Below, piece after piece: positions 8,823-17,005 of a stretch of DNA of 64,000 bases. The number at the start of each line of letters is the position of its first letter. Position 1 is the first letter of the stretch. This stretch comes from Actinomycetospora lutea (GTDB taxonomy: Bacteria; Actinomycetota; Actinomycetes; Mycobacteriales; Pseudonocardiaceae). Under the pieces are notes generated by a model, which had not been told where the DNA came from, did no database searches, and saw nothing but the letters and a program-made list of their open reading frames with translations. Where the stretch lies: the NCBI RefSeq assembly GCF_028737205.1, contig NZ_JAQZAL010000009.1, positions 62,001 to 126,000 on the forward strand, given 5' to 3'. Both the position numbers and the translations under genes were made by a program.

Positions 8823-10196
8823 ATGGCCGACGAGCACTTCTGGAACCCCAAGACCGAGACCCTCCCCCGCGAGCAGCTGCGCGAGCTGCAGCTGGCCAAG
8901 CTGCGCCGGCAGGTGGCGTGGGCCCGGTCCCGCAGCCCGCACTACCGGCGCACGCTGCGCGACGTCGACCCCGACCGGCTGCGCACCTGGGCCGACCTGG
9001 ACCGTCTCCCCTTCCTCACCCGGGAGGAGTGGATGGCGGGCCAGGAGGCCCACCCGCCGTTCGGTGAGCTGCCGGTGGTCGGTCCGGAGGCCGCCATCCG
9101 GGTGCACACCACCAGCGGCACCTCCGGGAGGACGCCGCTGCGGGCCCTCGACGGCCGCAAGGACTGGTCGTGGGCCGCGGACATGTGGTGCTACGCGCTG
9201 TGGGGCGCCGGCGTGCGCCCGCACGACGTCGGCTACGTCGCGTTCGGCTACGGCTCCTTCATCGGGTTCTGGGGCCTGCACGGCGGGCTCGAGAAGATCG
9301 GCGCGCTCACCGTGCCCGGGGGCGCGCAGACCACCGCGAGCCGCGTGCAGCAGATCGTCGACTTCGGCGCCACGGTCGTCGCGTCCACCCCGACGTACGC
9401 GCTGCGGCTGGCCCAGGAGGCGGAGTCCCTCGGCGTCGACCTCCCGCGCAGCGCGGTGCACACGCTGATCCTCTCCGGCGAGCCGGCCGGCTCGATCCCG
9501 GAGACCAAGGCCCTCATCGAGCGGGCCTGGGGCGCGAAGGCGTTCGACACCGCGGGGATGACCGAGGTGTCGACGATCGTGATGTTCGAGCCCGCGAACC
9601 AGCCCGGCGGGTGCCACGTCATCGAGGACCACTTCATCGAGCAGGTCGTCGACCCCTCCACCGGCCGCGAGGTCGACTACGGCGAGCGCGGCGAGCGGGT
9701 GTGCACGTCGTTCGGCCGCAGCACCACCCCGCTGATCCGCTACCGGACCGCCGACCTCGTGGTGAAGGTGCCGGGCGAGACCGCCGGCAACGGGCGCACC
9801 TTCGATCTCTACGAGGGCGGCATCATCGGCCGCGTCGACGACATGAAGCTGGTCCGGGGCACCAACGTCTACCCCGGCGCGATCGAGGCGATCGTGCGCG
9901 GGCACGAGGGCATCGAGGAGTTCCAGGTGCGCCTCGAGCACCTGGAGGGTCGCGACGAGGTCATCCTCCTGGTGGAGCCGCACCCCACCCTGGCCGACGA
10001 CGGCTGGGCCGCCCTCGCCCGCGACCTCACCACCGACCTCGCCGACGCCCACGAAGGGCTGCGCTTCCTGGTCCGGCGCGCCGAGACGGGGTCGCTGCCG
10101 CGCTTCGAGCTCAAGGCGAAGCGCCTCACCGACCTGCGCGCCGAGCAGCGCGCCGCGGCGGGCACCCCGGCCGGCATCTCCGAGCTCTCCGTCTAG
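8823..10196 (+). CDS. aryl-CoA ligase, phenylacetate-CoA ligase (PaaK) family; probable anthranilate-CoA ligase
   Basis: A 457-residue adenylate-forming enzyme. It has the PaaK-type P-loop VHTTSGTSGRTP (about residues 94-105), the motif FDTAGMTEV in place of YG-TE, and the hinge GRVDDMKLVRGTNVYPGAIE typical of PaaK C-termini. It should activate an aromatic acid to its CoA thioester through an acyl-AMP. The genes after it encode a monooxygenase/reductase fusion and a Rid protein, so 2-aminobenzoate is the preferred guess. Salicylate or phenylacetate analogues are alternatives. The ATG at 8823 begins MADEHFWNPKTE, a usual PaaK-like start; an open extension to 8739 overlaps the promoter. Confidence 0.8.
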   Translation: MADEHFWNPKTETLPREQLRELQLAKLRRQVAWARSRSPHYRRTLRDVDPDRLRTWADLDRLPFLTREEWMAGQEAHPPFGELPVVGPEAAIRVHTTSGTSGRTPLRALDGRKDWSWAADMWCYALWGAGVRPHDVGYVAFGYGSFIGFWGLHGGLEKIGALTVPGGAQTTASRVQQIVDFGATVVASTPTYALRLAQEAESLGVDLPRSAVHTLILSGEPAGSIPETKALIERAWGAKAFDTAGMTEVSTIVMFEPANQPGGCHVIEDHFIEQVVDPSTGREVDYGERGERVCTSFGRSTTPLIRYRTADLVVKVPGETAGNGRTFDLYEGGIIGRVDDMKLVRGTNVYPGAIEAIVRGHEGIEEFQVRLEHLEGRDEVILLVEPHPTLADDGWAALARDLTTDLADAHEGLRFLVRRAETGSLPRFELKAKRLTDLRAEQRAAAGTPAGISELSV

Positions 10197-10206
10197 AGGA
10201 ACAGCC

Positions 10207-10413
10207 ATGTCCGACGACACCGACCTGCTCGGCACGCCCCTGACCGAGGCCGAGCGCTCGCTGCTGACCGCGTACGACGACCTCCACGCGCTGCTGGCCT
10301 CGGACCTCGCCCCGTGCGCCGCGTCCGGCGTCCGGGCCGCGCTCGCCCACCTCGGCGTGGTCGTCACGGATCTCGGCCTGCGCTACGACCACCTGCTCGA
10401 CGACGGGGTCTGA
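10207..10413 (+). CDS. hypothetical 68-residue protein in the aryl-CoA operon
   Basis: Not recognised. An acidic, all-helical-looking protein (MSDDTDLLGTPLTEAERSLL..) with a single Cys in DLAPCAASGV and a C-terminus LRYDHLLDDGV. It has a GAGGAA ribosome site, starts 10 bp after the ligase and stops 2 bp before the monooxygenase ATG, so it is plainly translated as part of the operon. It could be a small accessory or stabilising subunit of the monooxygenase. Nothing in its sequence proves that. Confidence 0.65.
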   Translation: MSDDTDLLGTPLTEAERSLLTAYDDLHALLASDLAPCAASGVRAALAHLGVVVTDLGLRYDHLLDDGV

Positions 10414-10415
10414 CC

Positions 10416-12734
10416 ATGACGAGCTCGTCGCTCCGGACGGTCGCCTCGATCGGCGGCGGCCCCGCGGGTCTGTTCACCGCGATCCTGCTCAAGAAGACCC
10501 ACCCCGACCTCGGGATCACCGTCTACGAACGCAACGCGGCCGACGACACGTTCGGGTTCGGGGTGGTCTTCTCCGAGGAGACCCTGCAGAACATCGCCGA
10601 CGCCGACCCCGAGTCGATCGACCGCATCCAGGCCGAGTTCCGGCACTGGAGCGCCATCGACGTCGACTTCCTGGGCACCACCGAGCGCTCCGACGGCCAC
10701 GCGTTCGCCGCCCTCGAGCGCAAGCGCCTGCTGCAGATCCTCGGCGAGCGCGCCCGCGAGCTCGGCGTCGACGTCCGCTACGAGACCGAGGCACCGCCGC
10801 TGGCCGAGCTGCGGCGGCGCCACGACGTCGTGCTCGCCGCGGACGGCGTCAACAGCCCCACCCGCCGCGCCCTGGCCGACGAGCTCTCGCCGCGCACCGA
10901 GGGCCGGACCGCGCGCTACGCCTGGTTCGCCACCGACCGCCCGTTCGACTGCTTCACGTTCCTCATCGTCGACACCCCGCACGGGCTGTTCTGGGCGCAC
11001 ATCTACCCCTTCGACGACACCCGCTCGACGTTCATCGTCGAGACCGACGAGGCGACCTGGCGGCGCGCGGGCCTCGACGCGAACGCGGCCGTGCCGCGGC
11101 GGCCGGGCGAGAACGACGAGGCGTCGATGCGGTTCTGCGAGGAGGTCTTCGCCGAGCACCTCGACGGCCACCGGCTGATCGGCAACAACTCCGGCTGGCT
11201 CGCCTTCACGGTGATGCACAACGAGCAGTGGTCGACCGGCAACGTCGTGCTCCTCGGCGACGCCGCGCACACCGCGCACTTCTCGATCGGCTCGGGCACC
11301 AAGCTCGCCCTCGAGGACGCGATCGCGCTGGCCGGCGCGCTGGACCGGGAGCACGACGTCGAGGCCGCGCTCAAGAGCTACGCCGACGAACGCAAGCCGG
11401 TGGTGGCGTCGCTGCAGCGGTCCGCGCAGACGAGCCTCGAGTGGTTCGAGGGGCTGCCCCGCTACCGCCACCTCGCGCCCGAGCAGTTCGTGTTCCAGCT
11501 GCTCACGCGCAGCCAGCGCATCACCTACGACAACCTGCGGCTGCGCGACCCCGACTACGTGGCCCGGCTCGACGCCTGGCTGGTCGGCCGGACCCGCGCG
11601 GCCGGCCTCGAGGTCGCCGACGGCACCCCGCCGATGTTCCACCCCTTCCGGCTGCGGGACCGCGTCTTCCCCAACCGCATCGTGGTCTCGCCGATGGCGC
11701 AGTACTCCGCGGTCGACGGGGTGCCGACCGACTGGCACCTCGTGCACCTGGGCGCCCGGGCCACCGGCGGGGCCGGCCTCGTGATGGCCGAGATGACGTG
11801 CGTGACGCCGCAGGGCCGCATCACCCCCGGCTGCCCGGGCCTGTGGAACGACGCCCAGCAGCAGGCCTGGACCCGCATCGTCGACTTCGTCCACGGCAAC
11901 AGCGCCTCGCTGATCGGCATGCAGATCGGCCACTCGGGCCGCAAGGGCTCGACCAAGGTGATGTGGGAGGGGATCGACGACCCGCTCGAGTCGGGCGGGT
12001 GGGAGGTCCTCGCCCCGTCGCCGCTGCCCTACCGCCCGGACAGCCCGGTGCCGCGGGAGATGACCCACGACGACATCGCCGCCGTGGTCGCCGCCCACGT
12101 CGCGTCGGCGCGGCGCGCCGCGGAGGCCGGCTTCGACCTGCTCGAGCTGCACTACGCCCACGGCTACCTGGTCTCGAGCTTCCTGTCCCCGCTCTCCAAC
12201 CGGCGCACCGACGCCTACGGCGGGTCGCTGGAGAACCGCGCGCGGCTCGGCCTGGAGATCCTCGACGCGGTGCGCGGGGTGTGGCCCGACGACCGTCCGA
12301 TCAGCGTGCGCATCAGTGCCACGGACTGGGTCGAGAGCCTGGAGGGAGTCGGCCCGGGGTTCACCGGGGACGACGCCGTCGCGCTGGCGAGGATGCTCGC
12401 CGCGCACGGCGCGGACGTCGTCGACGTCTCCACCGGCCAGACCTCCACCGACGCGGCGCCGAAGTACGGCCGGCTCTACCAGACCCCGTTCGCCGACCGC
12501 ATCCGTCAGGAGTGCGGCGTCCCCACCATCACCGTCGGCGCCGTCGCCTCGGTGGAGGACGCCAACACGATCGTCGCGGCGGGCCGGGCGGACCTGTGCG
12601 CGATCGCGCGCCCGCACCTCGTCGACCCGTCCTGGACGTGGAACGCCGCGCTCGACCAGGGCTTCGAGGGCGTGGCGGTGCCCAAGCAGTACCAGGCCGG
12701 GCTCTCGGCGCGGCGCCGGGAGCAGCACCCCTAG
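10416..12734 (+). CDS. bifunctional aryl-CoA monooxygenase/reductase (FAD monooxygenase fused to Old Yellow Enzyme); probable 2-aminobenzoyl-CoA monooxygenase/reductase
   Basis: A 772-residue fusion. Residues 1 to about 395 are a class A FAD monooxygenase: dinucleotide motif SIGGGPAGLFTAILLKK near residue 10, then the FAD motif VVLLGDAAHTAHFSIGSGTK. From about residue 405 follows an OYE-type FMN domain (MFHPFRLRDRVFPNRIVVSP, ending near ADLCAIARPHLVDPSW). This is the architecture of 2-aminobenzoyl-CoA monooxygenase/reductase of Aromatoleum (Azoarcus) evansii, which hydroxylates and then reduces the ring. Database names for relatives include salicylyl-CoA 5-hydroxylase. The reductase half and the Rid gene next door favour the anthranilate route. 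Its TAG shares a CTAG with the stop of the convergent Rid gene. Confidence 0.85.
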   Translation: MTSSSLRTVASIGGGPAGLFTAILLKKTHPDLGITVYERNAADDTFGFGVVFSEETLQNIADADPESIDRIQAEFRHWSAIDVDFLGTTERSDGHAFAALERKRLLQILGERARELGVDVRYETEAPPLAELRRRHDVVLAADGVNSPTRRALADELSPRTEGRTARYAWFATDRPFDCFTFLIVDTPHGLFWAHIYPFDDTRSTFIVETDEATWRRAGLDANAAVPRRPGENDEASMRFCEEVFAEHLDGHRLIGNNSGWLAFTVMHNEQWSTGNVVLLGDAAHTAHFSIGSGTKLALEDAIALAGALDREHDVEAALKSYADERKPVVASLQRSAQTSLEWFEGLPRYRHLAPEQFVFQLLTRSQRITYDNLRLRDPDYVARLDAWLVGRTRAAGLEVADGTPPMFHPFRLRDRVFPNRIVVSPMAQYSAVDGVPTDWHLVHLGARATGGAGLVMAEMTCVTPQGRITPGCPGLWNDAQQQAWTRIVDFVHGNSASLIGMQIGHSGRKGSTKVMWEGIDDPLESGGWEVLAPSPLPYRPDSPVPREMTHDDIAAVVAAHVASARRAAEAGFDLLELHYAHGYLVSSFLSPLSNRRTDAYGGSLENRARLGLEILDAVRGVWPDDRPISVRISATDWVESLEGVGPGFTGDDAVALARMLAAHGADVVDVSTGQTSTDAAPKYGRLYQTPFADRIRQECGVPTITVGAVASVEDANTIVAAGRADLCAIARPHLVDPSWTWNAALDQGFEGVAVPKQYQAGLSARRREQHP

Positions 12735-13156
12735 CCGGACGGGGCGGGCACGCAGGCGGTGCCCTGCACCTCCACCAGGGCCTCGGCGTCCCAGAGCCGG
12801 GTCACGCCGATCCCGGCGACCGCCGGGTAGGCCTCGCCGATGAGGTCGCGCCACACCCGCCCGAGCTCGCGGGAGTGCGCGCGGTAGTCGTCCACGTCGA
12901 CGATGTAGATGGTGAGGCTGACGAGGTCGGCGGGCGTGCCGCCGGCGGCGCGCAGCGCGGTCACGAGGTTGCCCAGCGCCTGCGCGAACTGCTCGACGAC
13001 GGTCTCCCCGACGATCACGCCGTCGGTGTCCAACGCCGTCTGCCCCGCCAGGTGGACGTTCTCGCCGCCGGTCGTCCGCACGGCGTGCGAGAACCCCGAC
13101 GGCTTGCCGAGCTCGGGCGGGTTGATGTGGGCGATGCGCCCGGCCGGTTCGGTCAC
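12731..13156 (-). CDS. Rid family (YjgF/YER057c/UK114) protein
   Basis: A 141-residue chorismate-mutase-fold protein that should form trimers. It shows the family's GGENVHLAGQTALDTDGVIVG, VEQFAQALGNLVTALRAAGG and IYIVDVDDY. RidA enzymes hydrolyse enamines and imines. That reaction is what a 2-amino-5-oxocyclohexene carboxyl-CoA intermediate would need, so the protein fits an anthranilate pathway. However the RidA catalytic Arg (PAR-x-x-V) is replaced: the segment here is YPAVAGIGVTRL. It may belong to a Rid subfamily without classical deaminase activity or use another residue. GTG at 13156 overlaps the SDR stop by four bases (GTGA), so translation is coupled. Confidence 0.85.
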   Translation of the reverse strand: MTEPAGRIAHINPPELGKPSGFSHAVRTTGGENVHLAGQTALDTDGVIVGETVVEQFAQALGNLVTALRAAGGTPADLVSLTIYIVDVDDYRAHSRELGRVWRDLIGEAYPAVAGIGVTRLWDAEALVEVQGTACVPAPSG

Positions 13157-13941
13157 GACTGCACGGCTCCTCCGTCGACGTTGATGCCCTGCCCGGTCAC
13201 CGCACCGTTCTCGACGCAGAACCCGACGGCGTCGGCGACCTCGTCGGTCGTGATGAGCCGCCCGATGGGCTGCCGGCGCGCCAGGGTGTCGCGCGCCTCG
13301 GCGAGGGTGCGCCCGGAGCGGGCGCTGATCGCCCGGACGGTGTGGTCGGTCATCGGCGTGTCGACGTACCCGGGGCAGATCGCGTTGACGGTGACGCCGG
13401 TGGCCGCGAGCTCCGCGGCGGCCGAGCGCACCAGCCCGAGCACGCCGTGCTTGCTGGCGGTGTAGGCCGCGACCTGCGCCTCGCCGCGCTTGGCGACCAC
13501 CGAGGCGATGACCACCACGCGCCCCCACCGGCGCTCGAGCATCGCCGGCAGCGCCCGGCGCAGGCAGCGGAACGGTGCGGTCAGGTTGAGCTCCAGCGCC
13601 CCGCGCCACTCCTCGTCGGTGGTGTCGACGAGGGCCTTGCCGAACCCCGTCCCGGCCGCCGCCACCAGCACCTCGACCGGCCCCCACCGGTCCTCGACCG
13701 CGCGGTACATCGCCTCGACGTCCCCGTCGTCGGTGACGTCGGCGGTGACGGGCAGGACCTCCGCCTGCGGGGTCGTCGCGCGGATCGACGCGGCGACCGC
13801 GTCGAGGGCGTCCCGCGAGCGCGCCGCCGTCGCGACGCGGTGGCCCCGGGCGGCGAGGCGCCCGGCCACCGCGGCGCCGATGCCGCTGCCGGCGCCGGTG
13901 ACCAGGCAGACCCGCCCCGGCGTCATCCGCTCCGGGGTCAT
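13153..13941 (-). CDS. short-chain dehydrogenase/reductase, probably a 3-hydroxyacyl-CoA-type dehydrogenase of the ring-product pathway
   Basis: A 262-residue classical SDR. The cofactor motif TGAGSGIGAAVAGRLAARG is near the N-terminus. The family's NAG site reads AAAGTG, the active site has the catalytic Ser region VVVIASVVAKRG and the YTASK pair, and the C-terminus ends VTGQGINVDGGA. It probably oxidises or reduces a hydroxy/keto-acyl-CoA made after ring reduction. Its ATG at 13941 overlaps the hydratase stop by four bases, and its stop overlaps the Rid start, so the three genes are translated as one unit. Confidence 0.85.
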   Translation of the reverse strand: MTPERMTPGRVCLVTGAGSGIGAAVAGRLAARGHRVATAARSRDALDAVAASIRATTPQAEVLPVTADVTDDGDVEAMYRAVEDRWGPVEVLVAAAGTGFGKALVDTTDEEWRGALELNLTAPFRCLRRALPAMLERRWGRVVVIASVVAKRGEAQVAAYTASKHGVLGLVRSAAAELAATGVTVNAICPGYVDTPMTDHTVRAISARSGRTLAEARDTLARRQPIGRLITTDEVADAVGFCVENGAVTGQGINVDGGAVQS

Positions 13942-14771
13942 CGCCCCGTCCAGCGCGGCTCGCGCTTCTCGGTGAAGGCGGCGTGGAACTCGGCGTGGTC
14001 GTGGGTCGTCATGAGCAGCGCCTGGGTCATGGCGTCCAGCTCCATGGCGGGGCCGATCGGCATGTCCATCTCGCGGGTGATGAGCGACTTGGTCTGCGCG
14101 TAGGCCAGCGTCGGGCCGTCGGCGAGCCGGCGGGCCAGGCGGGAGCACGCGGCGTCGAGCTCGTCGTCGGCGACGAGCTCGCTGACCAGGCCGTACGAGT
14201 GCGCGGTGGTCGCGTCGACGGTGTCACCGAGCATCAGCATCTGGGTGGCGCGCCCGGCGCCGACCACCCGCGGCAGGAGGTAGGCCGCGCCCATGTCGCC
14301 GCCCGACAGACCGACCTTGGTGAACAGGAAGGCGAACTTCCCGGAGTGGGCCACGACCCGGAAGTCCGACGCGAGCGCCACGACGGCACCGGCCCCCGCG
14401 GCGACGCCCTGGATGCCCGAGATGATCGGGATCGGGCACTCGCGCATCGCCTTGATGACGTCGCCGGTCATCTTGGTGAAGGCCATGAGGTCGCGGGCGC
14501 CCATCGTGATCAGCTCGCCGATGATCTCGTTGACGTCGCCGCCCGCGCAGAACGCCTTGCCCTCGCCGCGGATCACCAGCACCCGGACGTCCCCGCGCTG
14601 GGGCAGCTCGTGGAGCAGGTCCCGCAGGTCGGCGTAGCTGTCGAAGGTCAGCGGGTTGTACTTCTCCGGGCGGTCGAGCCGGACGGTGGCGACCCCGTCG
14701 TCGACCGAGAACGCGAAGTGCTCCCACGCGGTGGTGAGGGGCGCCGAGGCGCGGAACGGGCTGGCCAGCAT
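13938..14771 (-). CDS. enoyl-CoA hydratase/isomerase (crotonase) family protein
   Basis: A 277-residue crotonase-fold enzyme. The oxyanion-hole region reads GEGKAFCAGGDVNEII (about residues 66-81) and the second region GIQGVAAGAGAVVALASDFRV. The LSGGDMGAAYLLPRVVG segment is the usual hydratase/isomerase signature around the catalytic acids. As first gene of the hydratase-SDR-Rid operon it likely handles the unsaturated ring or ring-opened CoA intermediate of the aromatic pathway. The ATG at 14771 has a strong GGGGAGGA site. The promoter TTGACG/TACGCT lies 40-69 bp upstream. Confidence 0.85.
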   Translation of the reverse strand: MLASPFRASAPLTTAWEHFAFSVDDGVATVRLDRPEKYNPLTFDSYADLRDLLHELPQRGDVRVLVIRGEGKAFCAGGDVNEIIGELITMGARDLMAFTKMTGDVIKAMRECPIPIISGIQGVAAGAGAVVALASDFRVVAHSGKFAFLFTKVGLSGGDMGAAYLLPRVVGAGRATQMLMLGDTVDATTAHSYGLVSELVADDELDAACSRLARRLADGPTLAYAQTKSLITREMDMPIGPAMELDAMTQALLMTTHDHAEFHAAFTEKREPRWTGR

Positions 14772-14810
14772 GAAGGGTCCTCCCCGGATGGCCGTCGTCC
14801 ACCGCCGCGG

Positions 14811-14840
14811 AGCGTATGACGGCTGATCCACGACCGTCAA
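14811..14840 (-). promoter_or_regulatory. predicted promoter of the hydratase-SDR-Rid operon
   Basis: Reading leftwards, TTGACG (complement of 14835-14840) and TACGCT (complement of 14811-14816) are 18 bp apart. An AT-rich GCACTATATGC (14845-14855) stands just upstream. It resembles the GCAATATAGAC in front of the ligase operon. Confidence 0.45.
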
Positions 14841-14889
14841 CACAGCACTATATGCGCCGCCGACGCCGGGCCGGTGGAACACTGCGGCC

Positions 14890-15225
14890 ATGAGTGCGGT
14901 GTATGCGCTGAACCTCTTCGACCTCGCCCCGAACGACGACTACAAGGCCTACTCGAAGCGGTCCGCCGCCGCCGTCGGCAAGCACGGCGGCCGCGTCGTC
15001 GCACTCGGCGGCCTGAGCAGCAGCGCGCCCAGCACGGGCGGCTCGCCCCGCCAGGTGCTCGTCCTGGTCGAGTGGCCCTCGCCCGAGGCGTTCCAGGCGT
15101 TCAAGGACGACCCGGACCACGTCGACCTCCATCCCCTCCGGGAGGGCGGGACGGAGAACTACCTCTGGTGGGCCTACGACAAGCTCGAGGACCTGCGTCC
15201 GGTGCTCAACGACCGGGACCGGTGA
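14890..15225 (+). CDS. DUF1330-like ferredoxin-fold protein
   Basis: A 111-residue protein with the DUF1330/antibiotic-monooxygenase-like pattern: MSAVYALNLFDLAPNDDYKAY at the start, a central VLVLVEWPSPEAFQAFKDDP strand-helix, and a C-terminal YLWWAYDKLEDL. Such proteins form small dimeric alpha/beta barrels; their chemistry is mostly unknown. It is divergent from the hydratase operon and shares its 118-bp upstream region, so it may belong to the same regulon. A role in the aromatic pathway is only suggested by position. Confidence 0.7.
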   Translation: MSAVYALNLFDLAPNDDYKAYSKRSAAAVGKHGGRVVALGGLSSSAPSTGGSPRQVLVLVEWPSPEAFQAFKDDPDHVDLHPLREGGTENYLWWAYDKLEDLRPVLNDRDR

Positions 15226-15249
15226 GGGCCGGCCGCTCGGCGCGGGGCG

Positions 15250-16305
15250 CTACGAGGCGTCGGCCAGCCACTTGCGCAGCTTGGGGCGGGTGTAGGCCGT
15301 GACGGCGCCGGCCAGGGCCTCGTCGGCGGCCTCCCGGCGGGCGGTGGCCTCCGCGTGGAGCACGCCGTAGCTGAAGCTCGGCTCCCCCGCGCGGTGGGCG
15401 AGGTCGGCGAGGTCGACCAGCCAGTGGGTCACCGACCCGCTGCGGCGGCACTCCTCGGTGGTGGTGGCCAGCGCGGCGGCGGCGTCGCCGAGCCGGCGGG
15501 CCTGCTTGCCCAGGACCCCGCGGGCGACCCGGGCGGTCGCCGCGACCGTGTGGGCGGCCGCCGCCACCGGGTCGAGGCGGGTCGCGCCCGCGCGGTCGGC
15601 TCCCTCCGTGTCCGGGACGGCCGCCGCGGCCGCCTCCCGCGCCGCGGCGTCGGCGTCGGCGAGCGCGCGGGCCAGGACGCGGGGGGCGTTCTTCGGCTTG
15701 CGGCCGCTGATCGGCGCGGTGAGCACGAGCTGGTCGGCGTGCGCGACCAGGCTCGTCCACTCGGGCCGGGCGAGCATCGCGGTGACGGCGTCGCGGCGCT
15801 CGGCCGCGCGCGCGGTGACCACGATCCCGATCCGGGCCTCCACCGGACCCTGGCGCAGCGAGGGGTCGAGGTCCTCGACGAGGTCCTCGAGGAGCTCGAT
15901 CGTGCCGTCGAGGGCCCGGGCCTCCTCCACCGTCGAGCGCGCCCACGACAGCTCCGCCCGCAGCGCGGGGAGCTCGCCGCCCTCGATGAGCGACGCGAAG
16001 CCGGTCAGGACCGCGTCGAGGTCGGCGAGCGCCTCGGCGAGGCGCTCGACGTCCGGCCCGCCCGGGCCGTCCGGCCCGCCCGCGGCACGGACGGGCTCGT
16101 CGTCGGGGGTCTCGTCCTCCGCGGCCGGCACCGTCACCGACGAGCCGCCGTCCGCCCCGAGGTCCGACCCGGCCTCGCTCCCGGTCCCGGCGGGCACGTC
16201 GTCGACCGCGGGAGCACTCTCGGGCTCGGTCGCGGTGTGGAGGGCGGCCACCCGCTCGCGGATCGCGGCGAGGACCAGGGTGGAGGCGGAGACGGTGTTC
16301 GACAC
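15250..16305 (-). CDS. CHAD-domain-like protein (diverged)
   Basis: A 351-residue, helix-rich, Ala/Asp-rich cytosolic protein. An acidic linker near residues 25-75 precedes a helical repeat region (LPALRAELSWARSTVEEARALDGTIELLEDL), followed by RIGIVVTARAAERRDAVTAML. The spacing and the C-terminal TRPKLRKWLADAS recall CHAD domains, which bind polyphosphate or other anions through conserved His/Arg residues. The first CHAD signature (HxxRVxxRRLR) is largely lost here, so anion binding is doubtful. The GTG at 16305 overlaps the divergent gene's start by 11 bp; an internal GTG near 16247 is possible. Confidence 0.5.
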   Translation of the reverse strand: MSNTVSASTLVLAAIRERVAALHTATEPESAPAVDDVPAGTGSEAGSDLGADGGSSVTVPAAEDETPDDEPVRAAGGPDGPGGPDVERLAEALADLDAVLTGFASLIEGGELPALRAELSWARSTVEEARALDGTIELLEDLVEDLDPSLRQGPVEARIGIVVTARAAERRDAVTAMLARPEWTSLVAHADQLVLTAPISGRKPKNAPRVLARALADADAAAREAAAAAVPDTEGADRAGATRLDPVAAAAHTVAATARVARGVLGKQARRLGDAAAALATTTEECRRSGSVTHWLVDLADLAHRAGEPSFSYGVLHAEATARREAADEALAGAVTAYTRPKLRKWLADAS

Positions 16306-17005
16306 GGAGGCCCTGTACCCGAGGATCGCCCGCGCGATCGTGCGCCGGCTGCCGATCTCGGGCGCCGCGGTCGTCGCCGGCGCCGTGGTGCTCACCGCCG
16401 GTCGACTGGTGGCCTCGGTGCAGCGCCGGTGGCCGTCGCTGCAGGGCCCCGCCCGGCCCCTGACGGCCGGGGAGCGCGCGATCCTGCAGCTCGTCCTCGA
16501 CGATGCCGTGGCGCTGGACGACCTCCGGATCGTCGACGGTCGGGCGGGGCTGTTCGACCTCGTGCCGCACCCCTTCACGCTCGGGACCACGATCTACCTC
16601 AAGGGCCGGTGGTCGCCGGGCCTGCTCGTGCACGAGGCCGTGCACGTGTGGCAGTACCGGACCCGCGGGGCGCGGTACACCGTGGACGCGCTCGCGGCGC
16701 AGGCCCGCTCCGGGACGGCGCGGGTCGGTGGCGCCTACGACTGGCGCGCCGAGCTCCGGCGCGGCCGCACCCGGTGGCGCGACCTCAACGCCGAGGCACA
16801 GGCACAGTTCGTCCAGGACCTGTGGGACGAGGGCGTCCTCGTCGTCGACGGCCGGGTCGTGCGCGGTGGCGGCGCCTTCTTCCGGGCGGGCGACGACCGC
16901 GCCGCCGCGCGCTTCCACGACGGCCCGATCGATCGCTCCGCCCTCGCCCGGGATGCCGTCGCCGCGCTGCGCGCGGGACGACCGGCCCGCGTCAGCCCCC
17001 GCTGA
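16295..17005 (+). CDS. small membrane-anchored protein with an HExxH zinc-peptidase motif (DUF4157-like)
   Basis: A 236-residue protein. One hydrophobic segment (ISGAAVVAGAVVLTAG, about residues 17-32) could anchor it. Near the middle LLVHEAVHVWQYRTRG carries HEAVH, the zinc-binding HExxH motif, followed by Trp-Gln as in DUF4157 proteins. No obvious third ligand or full protease domain is seen, so activity is uncertain. The start is GTG 16295 or GTG 16340; the first overlaps the divergent CHAD-like gene. Its 3' end overlaps the convergent DHFR-like gene by 14 bp. Confidence 0.6.
   Translation: MFDTEALYPRIARAIVRRLPISGAAVVAGAVVLTAGRLVASVQRRWPSLQGPARPLTAGERAILQLVLDDAVALDDLRIVDGRAGLFDLVPHPFTLGTTIYLKGRWSPGLLVHEAVHVWQYRTRGARYTVDALAAQARSGTARVGGAYDWRAELRRGRTRWRDLNAEAQAQFVQDLWDEGVLVVDGRVVRGGGAFFRAGDDRAAARFHDGPIDRSALARDAVAALRAGRPARVSPR

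Noticed and set aside
10416-12734. Assignment of the monooxygenase fusion as salicylyl-CoA 5-hydroxylase
   Set aside because: Relatives carry that name, but the reductase half and the neighbouring Rid gene fit 2-aminobenzoyl-CoA better. No gentisate dioxygenase gene is present.
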